Below, one piece after another: positions 1 to 7,639 of a DNA stretch of 7,922 bases (position 1 is the stretch's first letter; the number at the start of each line of letters is the position of its first letter). The notes under the pieces are model-generated. The model did no database searches and was not told the DNA's origin. It was given only the letters and a program-made list of their open reading frames with translations. The DNA comes from Burkholderiaceae bacterium. GTDB taxonomy: Bacteria; Pseudomonadota; Gammaproteobacteria; Burkholderiales; Burkholderiaceae_C. The position numbers and the translations under genes are program-made. The stretch spans positions 1 through 7,922 of the forward strand of contig JALQVJ010000085.1 in assembly GCA_023260355.1 (NCBI GenBank). Direction: 5' to 3'.

Positions 1-1
1 G

Positions 2-1045
2 ATGGCGAGCACGTTCAGCGCGCGCGAATCGATGCGCGTAACCCCCACAAAGCTGCGGTTGCAACACGCACTGCATTGGATTCAAAAGGGGCTAGCGGTG
101 GTCGCCAGTGCCATTCTGATGGCTCAGCCATTGCAGGCGGCTGAGGCTGATCTGCCAGCTTGGTTGAAGGCGCTTCACGAGGCACCGCTGAAGCACAATT
201 ATCAGGGCACGATGGTGATCAGCGTGGGGGACCAAATGGTCTCTGCCCACATCACGCATGTCGTGGATGCTGGCATCCCTTTGGAGCGCGTTGACGTTTT
301 GACCGGGCAGCCTCGCACCTCGTTTCGCCAAGGCAACAGGGTGATCACCACATGGCCGGATGCCAAGCGTTGGATCAGCGAAGACAGAAGCGATCTCGGG
401 GTGTTCCCCGGGGCGACAGGCTCTGCACTGGAGCGAGTGAGGCAGTTCTATCAATTGAAAGCGTTGAGGGAAGACCGCGTGGCAGGTCGCCAAGCCCAAG
501 TCTTTGAGGTCATTCCTCGGGATCAGTCGCGATGGGGGTATCGCGTGTGGCGCGATCAAACGACACACTTGATTGTCAAGATTCAAACACTCGCGCCTCG
601 CAGCCTTGAGGTGCTTGAGCAGTCCGCCTTCACCGCATTGGAGACAGGGCAAGCGATCGATGCGAGCGTGATCCTTCGCCATCTTCAGCCGCCCAGTGGC
701 TACGAGGTGCAGCGGCGTGAGGTGCGCACCGTTGACCCCGAGCAATGGCGCTTGCGCTACGCTGCCAGCGAAACCGGGTTTTCGCCGACGCGAGCACAGC
801 TTCCCATCCAGCAATCCGATCCGCTGCCCCAACAGCCACTGCAGTGGCTCTTTTCCGATGGGCTGGCGAGTGTATCGGTGTTTTTTGAGCCTGCAGCAGC
901 GGTTGTAGGCGTCCGAGAGCGCGCCATTCGACAAGGCGCGACACACACGCTGCTTCGAGAAACCGAACGCATGCGTTTGACGCTGGTTGGCGAGGTGCCA
1001 CTGCCCACGTTGGTACAAATCGCCAATGGGATCAGTGTCGATTGA
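2..1045 (+). CDS. rseB: RseB/MucB, periplasmic regulator of sigma-E activity (start uncertain)
   Basis: In this family RseB binds the periplasmic part of the anti-sigma factor RseA/MucA, protects it from DegS-type cleavage, and releases it on sensing mislocalised lipoprotein or LPS. Numbering from the first ATG, residues 21-46 form a hydrophobic signal segment (LAVVASAILMAQPLQA) with possible cleavage after LQA or AEA. Residues 51-225 match the LolA-like N-terminal domain, including RWGYRVWRDQTTHLIVK near 177-193. Residues 232-346 match the C-terminal domain, with WLFSDGLASVSVFFEP (282-297) and LTLVGEVPLPTLVQIA (326-341). The length of 347 is near the usual 310-350. The ATG at position 2 is at the window edge, so the true start could lie upstream; an in-frame ATG at 32 also leaves a plausible signal peptide but has no visible Shine-Dalgarno sequence. 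The expected upstream partner is rseA. No mucC-like gene separates it from the protease, unlike Pseudomonas. The family call is secure; the start is not. Confidence 0.9.
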   Translation: MASTFSARESMRVTPTKLRLQHALHWIQKGLAVVASAILMAQPLQAAEADLPAWLKALHEAPLKHNYQGTMVISVGDQMVSAHITHVVDAGIPLERVDVLTGQPRTSFRQGNRVITTWPDAKRWISEDRSDLGVFPGATGSALERVRQFYQLKALREDRVAGRQAQVFEVIPRDQSRWGYRVWRDQTTHLIVKIQTLAPRSLEVLEQSAFTALETGQAIDASVILRHLQPPSGYEVQRREVRTVDPEQWRLRYAASETGFSPTRAQLPIQQSDPLPQQPLQWLFSDGLASVSVFFEPAAAVVGVRERAIRQGATHTLLRETERMRLTLVGEVPLPTLVQIANGISVD

Positions 1046-1052
1046 ACATGCA

Positions 1053-1084
1053 TTGGGGCTGGAAAAATCACAGTGAGGCCCCAA
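1053..1084 (+). repeat. Stem-loop just after rseB
   Basis: TTGGGGC (1053-1059) is exactly complementary to GCCCCAA (1078-1084), giving a 7-bp stem with an 18-base loop that begins 7 bases after the rseB stop. No T-run follows, so this is not a canonical intrinsic terminator. It may stabilise the 3' end of the upstream message or reduce read-through into mucD. Confidence 0.4.
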
Positions 1085-1098
1085 ATCCGAGGCAGGGT

Positions 1099-1127
1099 GG
1101 AACTTTCACAACCCCTCAGCCTCTGAA
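1099..1127 (+). promoter_or_regulatory. Sigma-E (RpoE) promoter driving mucD
   Basis: GGAACTT at 1099-1105 is a perfect match to the -35 element recognised by RpoE-type ECF sigma factors. TCTGAA at 1122-1127 matches the -10 element, with a 16-base spacer. Transcription should begin near 1133-1135, leaving a leader of about 40 bases before the mucD ATG at 1174. A DegP-family protease under its own sigma-E promoter, next to the genes that control sigma-E, is the expected arrangement. The promoter itself is inferred from sequence alone. Confidence 0.85.
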
Positions 1128-1160
1128 ACCACATGCGAGGCATCAAGCCTTGGTTCATAG

Positions 1161-1166
1161 AAAGGA
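1161..1166 (+). promoter_or_regulatory. Ribosome binding site that fixes the mucD start
   Basis: AAAGGA lies 7 bases upstream of ATG 1174, which is ideal spacing. No equivalent precedes the upstream in-frame starts at 1042 (TTG) and 1048 (ATG), and both of those lie before the sigma-E promoter. The site therefore supports 1174 as the start. Confidence 0.8.
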
Positions 1167-1173
1167 ATTAGCA

Positions 1174-2679
1174 ATGCGTCATATTCAGCAAGCAGGCGTT
1201 GTTACCGCTCGTGCACGAGCCCGTGAAAAACTATCGGCCGCTGTCCTGTCTACAGCGGTGGTGCTGGGGTGCTTGCAAGGTGTTCCAGCGCACGCGCAAG
1301 TTGCGACGAAAGTGGACTCAAATGCGCCGTTGCTGGTCCAAGGGCTACCCGACTTCACAGCTTTGGTTGATGCGGTGGGGCCCTCCGTTGTCAACATTCG
1401 AACCACTGAAAAAGTCAAAACCCAAGTCGTGCCACGCGGCATCGACCCCAACATGTTGGAGTTCTTCCGGCGCTTTGGCTTGCCCGTGCCCCCCGGTCTT
1501 GGCAACGGACAACCGAGTGATGAGGGCAAGGAAGAATCGCGTCCAAGCGGCATTGGCTCTGGCTTCGTGTTGAGCTCGGATGGCTACATCCTGACCAACG
1601 CGCATGTGGTTGATGGCGCTGACGAGCTGATCGTGACCTTGGTAGACAAGCGTGAATTCAAAGGCAAAGTCGTGGGTGAGGATCGCCGCACAGACGTCGC
1701 CTTGATCAAGATTGATGCCAACAACCTCGCGCCAGTCAAAATCGGCGACGCGCAGTCACTGAAAGTCGGCGAGTGGGTGATGGCGATTGGTTCGCCATAC
1801 GGTTTGGACAACACGGTTACGGCGGGCATCGTGAGTGCCAAACAGCGTGAGACAGGTGACTATCTGCCATTCATTCAAACCGATGTGGCGATTAACCCAG
1901 GAAACTCAGGTGGTCCGCTGATCAATATGCGCGGCCAAGTGGTGGGCATTAACAGCCAGATTTACTCGCGCTCTGGCGGCTTCCAAGGCATTTCTTTCGC
2001 GATTCCGATTGATGAGGCCGTTCGCGTGTCCAAGCAATTGCAAGCGCAAGGTTTCGTTACCCGTGGGCGCATCGGTGTTGCGATCGATGATGTCACCAAA
2101 GAAGTCGCCGATGGGGTAGGTCTCGAGAAGCCCCGTGGCGCCTTGGTTCGTGGCGTTGAAAACAATTCACCTGCATCCAAGGCTGGGCTGGTCCCAGGCG
2201 ATGTGATCCTCAGTTTTGACGGCAAAGCCATTGAGCAAACACCTGACTTACCCCGGGTGGTCGGCAATACCAAGCCTGGCACGCGCGCGACCATCGTGGT
2301 TTGGCGCGACAAGAAAGAGCTGAGCTTGAAGATCACTGTCGGCGAATTCAAGCGCCCCGAGAAGCAGGCATCCAATGATGCACAGGCCGCGCCAGACCAA
2401 TCCAAAGTCATCGAAGGCTTTGGGCTCAAGGTGCGTGACATGACTCGCAATGAACTCAAAGAGAAAAACGTGCCTCACGGCGTTTTGATCGAGGGTGTCA
2501 GTGGCTTGGCCGCCAAGGCTGGTCTCGAGGCAGGTGATGTGCTGCTGGGCATCGCAAACCGCAAAATACAAAAGGTCGAGGATCTCTCGGCAGCACTCAG
2601 CCAGGTCAAAAAAGCCAAAACGATCAGCGTGCTCTACCAGCGCGGGGAATGGGTCCAGTACGGGATGATTCGGCAATAA
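1174..2679 (+). CDS. mucD: Periplasmic Do/DegP-family serine protease (MucD)
   Basis: This is a secreted trypsin-like protease/chaperone that degrades damaged envelope proteins and belongs to the sigma-E response. From ATG 1174 it has 501 residues, usual for DegP/MucD. Residues 1-41 are a Sec signal peptide (Arg-rich n-region, hydrophobic core 20-38, AHA cleavage before Gln42). The protease domain carries the full triad: His144 in TNAHVV, Asp174 in RTDVAL, Ser245 in NPGNSGGP. PDZ1 covers about 297-390 and PDZ2 about 410-497, joined by a polar, charged linker near 393-411. The loop at 84-124 resembles the LA loop of DegP proteins. The reading frame stays open upstream to TTG 1042, but the ribosome binding site and signal peptide favour 1174. 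The sigma-E promoter at 1099-1127 suggests stress induction apart from rseB. One oddity is VLGC (30-33) inside the signal peptide, a partial lipobox. DegP, DegQ and MucD labels cannot be separated with certainty here; mucD is chosen from context. Confidence 0.93.
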   Translation: MRHIQQAGVVTARARAREKLSAAVLSTAVVLGCLQGVPAHAQVATKVDSNAPLLVQGLPDFTALVDAVGPSVVNIRTTEKVKTQVVPRGIDPNMLEFFRRFGLPVPPGLGNGQPSDEGKEESRPSGIGSGFVLSSDGYILTNAHVVDGADELIVTLVDKREFKGKVVGEDRRTDVALIKIDANNLAPVKIGDAQSLKVGEWVMAIGSPYGLDNTVTAGIVSAKQRETGDYLPFIQTDVAINPGNSGGPLINMRGQVVGINSQIYSRSGGFQGISFAIPIDEAVRVSKQLQAQGFVTRGRIGVAIDDVTKEVADGVGLEKPRGALVRGVENNSPASKAGLVPGDVILSFDGKAIEQTPDLPRVVGNTKPGTRATIVVWRDKKELSLKITVGEFKRPEKQASNDAQAAPDQSKVIEGFGLKVRDMTRNELKEKNVPHGVLIEGVSGLAAKAGLEAGDVLLGIANRKIQKVEDLSAALSQVKKAKTISVLYQRGEWVQYGMIRQ

Positions 2680-2824
2680 AAAAGGGGCTCCAGCGGGTAT
2701 TTGGTTTTCACAATGTGGTTTTTATAAAATTTTTTGAGCCACCAATCCCCTGTGAACAAATACCCACGGATCTCTTTTGCAAAGCCGTTAGAATTGACGT
2801 CTGCGCGCAACAAGCCCGTTTCCT

Positions 2825-2864
2825 GCGATTCATCTGGTGAAATCGCCACCTCAACGAGGCGGCG
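2825..2864 (+). repeat. Two overlapping, mutually exclusive hairpins
   Basis: GCGATT (2825-2830) pairs with AATCGC (2841-2846). CGCC-A-CCTC (2844-2852) pairs with GAGG-C-GGCG (2856-2864) across an AAC loop, eight base pairs with one A-C mismatch. Positions 2844-2846 are used by both stems, so an RNA could not fully form both at once. This resembles a conformational switch or part of a structured RNA, but no known RNA family is recognised and no T-run follows directly. Confidence 0.4.
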
Positions 2865-2876
2865 AAATAAAATTTT

Positions 2877-2892
2877 GTGAGTGCTCACTTTT
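2877..2892 (+). repeat. Inverted repeat GTGAG-TG-CTCAC followed by four Ts
   Basis: The arms GTGAG (2877-2881) and CTCAC (2884-2888) flank two bases, and TTTT follows at 2889-2892. As RNA it can form only a 4-bp stem with a 4-base loop, a weak terminator at best. As DNA it could be a small operator-like dyad. Confidence 0.3.
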
Positions 2893-2926
2893 CTCATAAG
2901 AATCCACTCGATTTGATAAAAGATCC

Positions 2927-2947
2927 TGTGGAAAACTTGTGGATAGG
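2927..2947 (-). promoter_or_regulatory. Tandem DnaA-box-like sequences
   Basis: Read on the minus strand, 2927-2935 is TTTTCCACA, an exact match to the relaxed DnaA box TTWTNCACA. Positions 2939-2947 read CTATCCACA, one mismatch from TTATCCACA. Both have the same orientation, start 12 bases apart, and lie about 165 bases before lepA. Binding is inferred from motif match only. Confidence 0.35.
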
Positions 2948-3004
2948 GGCAATTCGAAATCCCCATGAAACGGCGGGAATCGCCCTAAACACGGGCCTTT
3001 TGCC

Positions 3005-3010
3005 TAAAAT
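3005..3010 (+). promoter_or_regulatory. Possible -10 element of a lepA promoter
   Basis: TAAAAT matches five of six bases of the sigma-70 -10 consensus and lies upstream of the leader hairpin, implying a start near 3017 and a leader of about 95 bases. No recognisable -35 element is found at 15-19 bases upstream, and the TG before it is one base too far away for an extended -10. This is a weak candidate. Confidence 0.2.
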
Positions 3011-3037
3011 GACCATCCAAGCTAATCGCAGTTGCCA

Positions 3038-3111
3038 ATGATTTCTTGGTTGGGGCGCGTCGTCACAGGCGCGCCTTTTTTTATGTCGAATTTCGACCTC
3101 TTTGTCTGTTC

Positions 3112-3115
<4 letters not shown>
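3038..3115 (+). CDS. Possible 25-codon leader peptide overlapping the lepA start
   Basis: ATG 3038 opens a 25-codon frame beginning [15 protein letters not shown] and ending TGA 3113-3115. The stop overlaps the lepA ATG (3112-3114) as ATGA. The frame runs through the whole terminator-like hairpin at 3054-3082. It has no evident Shine-Dalgarno sequence and resembles no known protein. If translated, it could couple to lepA, which also lacks its own ribosome binding site, and could keep the hairpin open. The arrangement is seen directly; translation is inference, and chance is a real alternative. Confidence 0.25.
3054..3082 (+). terminator. Intrinsic-terminator-like hairpin in the lepA leader
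   Basis: GGCGCG (3054-3059) pairs with CGCGCC (3070-3075) across a 10-base loop and is followed by seven Ts (3076-3082). This is a classic Rho-independent terminator shape. Only 29 bases separate it from the lepA ATG, leaving little room for a complete downstream promoter. It may therefore act as an attenuator inside the lepA leader rather than only ending the mucD transcript. Confidence 0.65.
3085..3097 (+). repeat. Perfect palindrome upstream of the lepA start
   Basis: GTCGAA-T-TTCGAC is a perfect inverted repeat around a single base, ending 14 bases before ATG 3112. It can fold as a 5-bp hairpin with a 3-base loop where a ribosome binding site would normally lie, so it could lower lepA initiation or serve as a small operator. 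Confidence 0.4.
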
Positions 3116-4923
<1,808 letters not shown>

Positions 4924-5901
4924 ATGCAACAAGCGATGAAATGGATCGCCATTGCGGCGATGGCCCTGTTGGCAGTCTTTGCAGTGGCTTGGTACACCAA
5001 CATGGTGTATGGCGATTTTGCATTGGTGCTCACTTTGGTCACCGCATTCACTGGCATTTACTGGGTGGCGGAGCGCTGGGTTTTTCTGCCTGCGCGCCGC
5101 CAAGCAGCTGAACAACTCAAGGTTCAACTTGAACAGCGCCAGCAGCAACTTGCCGCCCAAGGACTGCGTGGTGACGAGGTCAACGTCCAGCAAGAACAAG
5201 ACAAATTGCTGATGCAACCGTGGTGGCTGGATTGGACAGCCGGTCTGTTCCCCGTGTTGTTGGTGGTGTTTGTGCTGCGCTCATTTGTGGTTGAGCCTTT
5301 CAAGATCCCGTCGGGATCCATGGTGCCTACGCTGCGCGTTGGGGATCTGATTTTGGTGAGTAAATTTCACTACGGCATCCGTTTGCCAGTCTCCAACACC
5401 TTGCTGATCCCCAATCACAAGCCTGAAAAAGGCGATGTCATGGTGTTTCGCTTTCCGCCAGACCCGCGCATGGATTACATCAAGCGCGTGGTGGGCGTGC
5501 CTGGTGACAAAGTAGCCTATATCAACAAACAAATCATCATCAACGGCGAGGCGTTGCCTCGCCAAGAATTGGGCGAGTTCTTCGACAGCGACAGCATGCG
5601 TTACAGCCAGCAGTTCACCGAAGTGCTGGGCGGCGTGAAACACAACGTGCTCAATGACAAGAACCGGCCGTCTTACGTGAATAGCCCCAGTGACTTTCCG
5701 TTCCGAGACCAGTGTGTTTACAACCCACAAGGCTTTGAATGCACCGTGCCCGACGGCCACTACTTCATGATGGGCGATAACCGCGACAATTCTTTAGACT
5801 CTAGGTACTGGGGTTTTGTGCCGGAGAAGAACATCGTGGGCAAAGCATTTTTTGTGTGGATGAACTTTGGCGACTTGGGTCGCATAGGCGCCTTTGACTA
5901 A
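4924..5901 (+). CDS. lepB: Signal peptidase I (LepB)
   Basis: LepB cleaves signal peptides from Sec- and Tat-exported proteins at the periplasmic face of the inner membrane; MucD and RseB in this window would be substrates. The Ser/Lys dyad is present: Ser132 in IPSGSMVPTL and Lys187 in DYIKRVVG. Further conserved boxes are GDLILVSKFHYGIRLP (140-155) and MGDNRDNSLDSRYWGFVP (283-300). Hydrophobic segments lie at about 7-27, 32-49 and 105-119. The second and third correspond to the two E. coli membrane helices, so the first is an addition. A Gln-rich charged loop (60-95) should be cytoplasmic. Cys264 and Cys273 form a CX8C pair before the last box and could make a periplasmic disulfide. The length of 325 compares with 324 in E. 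coli, the extra N-terminal segment being offset by a shorter catalytic insert. It starts immediately after the lepA stop and overlaps rnc by 8 bases. Confidence 0.97.
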   Translation: MQQAMKWIAIAAMALLAVFAVAWYTNMVYGDFALVLTLVTAFTGIYWVAERWVFLPARRQAAEQLKVQLEQRQQQLAAQGLRGDEVNVQQEQDKLLMQPWWLDWTAGLFPVLLVVFVLRSFVVEPFKIPSGSMVPTLRVGDLILVSKFHYGIRLPVSNTLLIPNHKPEKGDVMVFRFPPDPRMDYIKRVVGVPGDKVAYINKQIIINGEALPRQELGEFFDSDSMRYSQQFTEVLGGVKHNVLNDKNRPSYVNSPSDFPFRDQCVYNPQGFECTVPDGHYFMMGDNRDNSLDSRYWGFVPEKNIVGKAFFVWMNFGDLGRIGAFD

Positions 5902-6616
5902 GGGCGCTGCACCGGTGAAGGGCGATTGGGCGGCTCTTCAGAGGAACTTGGGATACACCTTCCGCGATCCCAAATGGCTGGAGCGTGCCCTGACGCATCG
6001 CAGCTTCAGTGCGGATCACAATGAGCGCCTTGAATTTCTGGGTGACGCGGTGCTCGGCTTGGCTGTGTCAACGGCGTTGGTCAGTCGTTGGCGTGACTTG
6101 CCAGAGGGTGACTTATCTCGCGTGCGCGCCAATTTGGTCAAGCAACCCACTCTGGCGGAGTTGGCGCAGCGATTGGGTCTGGAGCAGCATTTGCGCCTAG
6201 GCAGCGGCGAAATGCAATCGGGTGGTCGCCAGCGCCCCAGCATCTTGGCCGACGCACTTGAAGCGCTGCTCGGCGCGATCTATTCCGATGGCGGATTTGA
6301 AGCCGCGACAGCCGTCGTCGAAAGGCTCTACAGCACTTGGCTCACGCAAGACAAGTTGGATGCCATGGGCAAAGATCCCAAAACGGCTTTGCAAGAGTGG
6401 TTGCAAGGTCGCAAAATGGCGCTGCCCACTTACCATGTGCTCGGCACGCTGGGTTTGGCGCATGAACAAACATTCCAAGTCAGTTGCAAGGTCGAGGCGC
6501 TTGATTTGGAAACTCGCGGTGAGGGGACGTCGCGCCGGGACGCTGAGCAGAAGGCTGCCAGTGCCATGTTGCAAGCCTTGCCCACAACCCCCAACCGGTC
6601 ACATCAAAAAACATGA
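5894..6616 (+). CDS. rnc: Ribonuclease III
   Basis: RNase III cuts double-stranded RNA, including the 30S rRNA precursor and structured mRNAs. From TTG 5894 it has 240 residues (E. coli 226). The catalytic domain has the signature NERLEFLGD with Glu44, Glu47 and Asp51, and the second acidic pair Asp120 and Glu123 in [12 protein letters not shown]; all metal-binding acids are present. A double-stranded RNA-binding domain follows at about 160-228, with [16 protein letters not shown] and [13 protein letters not shown]. The start is uncertain. TTG 5894 overlaps the lepB end by 8 bases and has a modest AGGCG upstream. GTG 5915 would give 233 residues, with AAGGG at 5900-5904. Family similarity begins around residue 13, so it does not decide between them. 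The end overlaps the era start by ATGA, the arrangement known from the E. coli rnc-era operon. Confidence 0.96.
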   Translation: MTKGAAPVKGDWAALQRNLGYTFRDPKWLERALTHRSFSADHNERLEFLGDAVLGLAVSTALVSRWRDLPEGDLSRVRANLVKQPTLAELAQRLGLEQHLRLGSGEMQSGGRQRPSILADALEALLGAIYSDGGFEAATAVVERLYSTWLTQDKLDAMGKDPKTALQEWLQGRKMALPTYHVLGTLGLAHEQTFQVSCKVEALDLETRGEGTSRRDAEQKAASAMLQALPTTPNRSHQKT

Positions 6617-7635
6617 GCGCTGAATCACCCGACACACCTGAATCTCAAAACGAGCTAGAGGCCATGCTTGCCAAGGCACTCGGCAAGGCGGTGCCAGTGC
6701 CCAGCGAGCCTCATGCGAGCGCAGCGCCAGAGGCCGCAGAGGCTGCAGACGATTCGCCCCGGCGTTGCGGCTTGATCGCGATTGTCGGCAAGCCCAATGT
6801 CGGCAAGTCAACGCTGCTGAATGCGCTGGTTGGGCAAAAGCTGTCCATCACTTCTCGCAAAGCACAAACCACGCGACACCGCATCACAGGCATCTTGACC
6901 CAAGGTGCAGTTCAGTATGTGTTTGTGGACACCCCAGGTTTTCAGACGCGGCATGGCAAGGCACTGAACCGCTCGCTCAACCGCACCGTGACTGGCGCCG
7001 TTGGGGATGTGGATCTGATTTTGTTTGTGGTCGAGGCCACGCGATTTGGTTTAGATGACGCGCAAGTCTTGGCTCTTTTGCCCAAGGAAACCCCGGTTCT
7101 GTTGGTCGGCAACAAACTCGACAAAGTGCATCGCCGCGCCGATGTGTACCCTTGGTTGCAGAGCATGCAGGAACGGTTCCCTTTCGCGGAATACATTCCC
7201 ATGTCAGCCAAGCAGCCCAAAGATTTGAAGAAGTTGCTCCAGACCTGCGCCACGTATCTGCCAGAGCAAGATTGGTTTTACGGTGCAGATGAGCTGACCG
7301 ACAAATCACAGCGGTTCATGGCGACAGAGATTGTTCGAGAAAAGCTCTTTCGCCTCACTGGTGATGAGCTGCCCTACACCTCGACGGTGGTTTTGGATCA
7401 ATTCAAAGAAGAGGGCACGATGCTCCGCATCGCCGCCACCATCGTTGTTGAGCGCGATGGGCACAAGGGCATGGTGATTGGCGATGGCGGAGAGCGCCTC
7501 AAGCGCATTGGCACCGAAGCGCGCGTTGAAATGGAAAAGCTGTTCGACCAAAAAGTCTTCCTCCAGTTGTGGGTGAAGGTGCGCTCTGGTTGGTCAGACG
7601 ACGAAGCGCGCGTGCGTTCTTTCGGCTACGAGTGA
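6613..7635 (+). CDS. era: GTPase Era, 30S ribosome assembly factor
   Basis: Era binds the 3' end of 16S rRNA and couples GTP hydrolysis to 30S maturation, acting near RNase III in rRNA processing. The G motifs are G1 GKPNVGKS (59-66), the switch I region [15 protein letters not shown] (79-93), G3 DTPG (106-109), G4 NKLD (167-170) and G5 SAK (198-200). The type II KH domain contains [18 protein letters not shown] (283-300) and ends in [24 protein letters not shown], which matches the E. coli C terminus. The length of 340 compares with 301 in E. coli; the excess is an N-terminal extension of about 44 residues rich in Ala, Glu and Pro. The start ATG 6613 shares ATGA with the rnc stop and has no Shine-Dalgarno sequence, implying translational coupling. 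The internal ATG 6664 has AGAGG only 2 bases away and is less likely. Confidence 0.97.
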   Translation: MSAESPDTPESQNELEAMLAKALGKAVPVPSEPHASAAPEAAEAADDSPRRCGLIAIVGKPNVGKSTLLNALVGQKLSITSRKAQTTRHRITGILTQGAVQYVFVDTPGFQTRHGKALNRSLNRTVTGAVGDVDLILFVVEATRFGLDDAQVLALLPKETPVLLVGNKLDKVHRRADVYPWLQSMQERFPFAEYIPMSAKQPKDLKKLLQTCATYLPEQDWFYGADELTDKSQRFMATEIVREKLFRLTGDELPYTSTVVLDQFKEEGTMLRIAATIVVERDGHKGMVIGDGGERLKRIGTEARVEMEKLFDQKVFLQLWVKVRSGWSDDEARVRSFGYE

Positions 7636-7639
7636 CGCC

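Larger units (their letters stand above)
2680..3111. other. 432-base structured intergenic region between mucD and lepA
   Basis: This gap is visibly AT-richer than the flanking genes and contains no protein gene I can support. It holds poly-A and poly-T tracts near 2677-2683 and 2719-2735, a hairpin cluster at 2825-2888, DnaA-box-like sequences at 2927-2947, a GGGG/CCCC inverted repeat at 2946-2964, a small GGCG/CGCC hairpin at 2972-2984, a -10-like TAAAAT at 3005-3010, and a terminator-like hairpin next to lepA. No clear terminator follows mucD directly. From recall, some other Burkholderiales carry a small glutaredoxin/thioredoxin-like gene between mucD and lepA; none is visible here. Confidence 0.7.

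Noticed and set aside
92..1084. 330-codon open frame on the minus strand across rseB
   Set aside because: The plus strand encodes a clear RseB with both domains; the antisense product is Arg/Leu/His-rich and unrecognisable.
1042..1173. In-frame upstream extension of mucD from TTG 1042 or ATG 1048
   Set aside because: It would place 44 extra residues before a clear signal peptide and the sigma-E promoter inside the coding region, and it has no ribosome binding site. ATG 1174 has AAAGGA at ideal spacing.
2701..2728. Possible sigma-70 promoter TTGGTT, 16 bases, TATAAA
   Set aside because: The -35 matches only three of six bases, and the -10 falls in a generally AT-rich tract where such matches arise by chance; no gene starts nearby.
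2686..2740. GGCTC/GAGCC inverted repeat as a mucD terminator
   Set aside because: Only five base pairs with a 45-base loop, and the T-run lies inside the loop rather than after the stem.
2649..2840. 63-codon plus-strand frame beginning inside mucD
   Set aside because: The first third overlaps mucD in another frame, there is no ribosome binding site, and the product is unrecognisable.
3046..3111. In-frame upstream extension of lepA from TTG 3046
   Set aside because: The added 22 residues cross the terminator hairpin and do not match LepA, whose normal N terminus starts at ATG 3112.
5281..5760. 159-codon open frame on the minus strand within lepB
   Set aside because: It is antisense to the catalytic core of signal peptidase I; no motif and no start signal support it.
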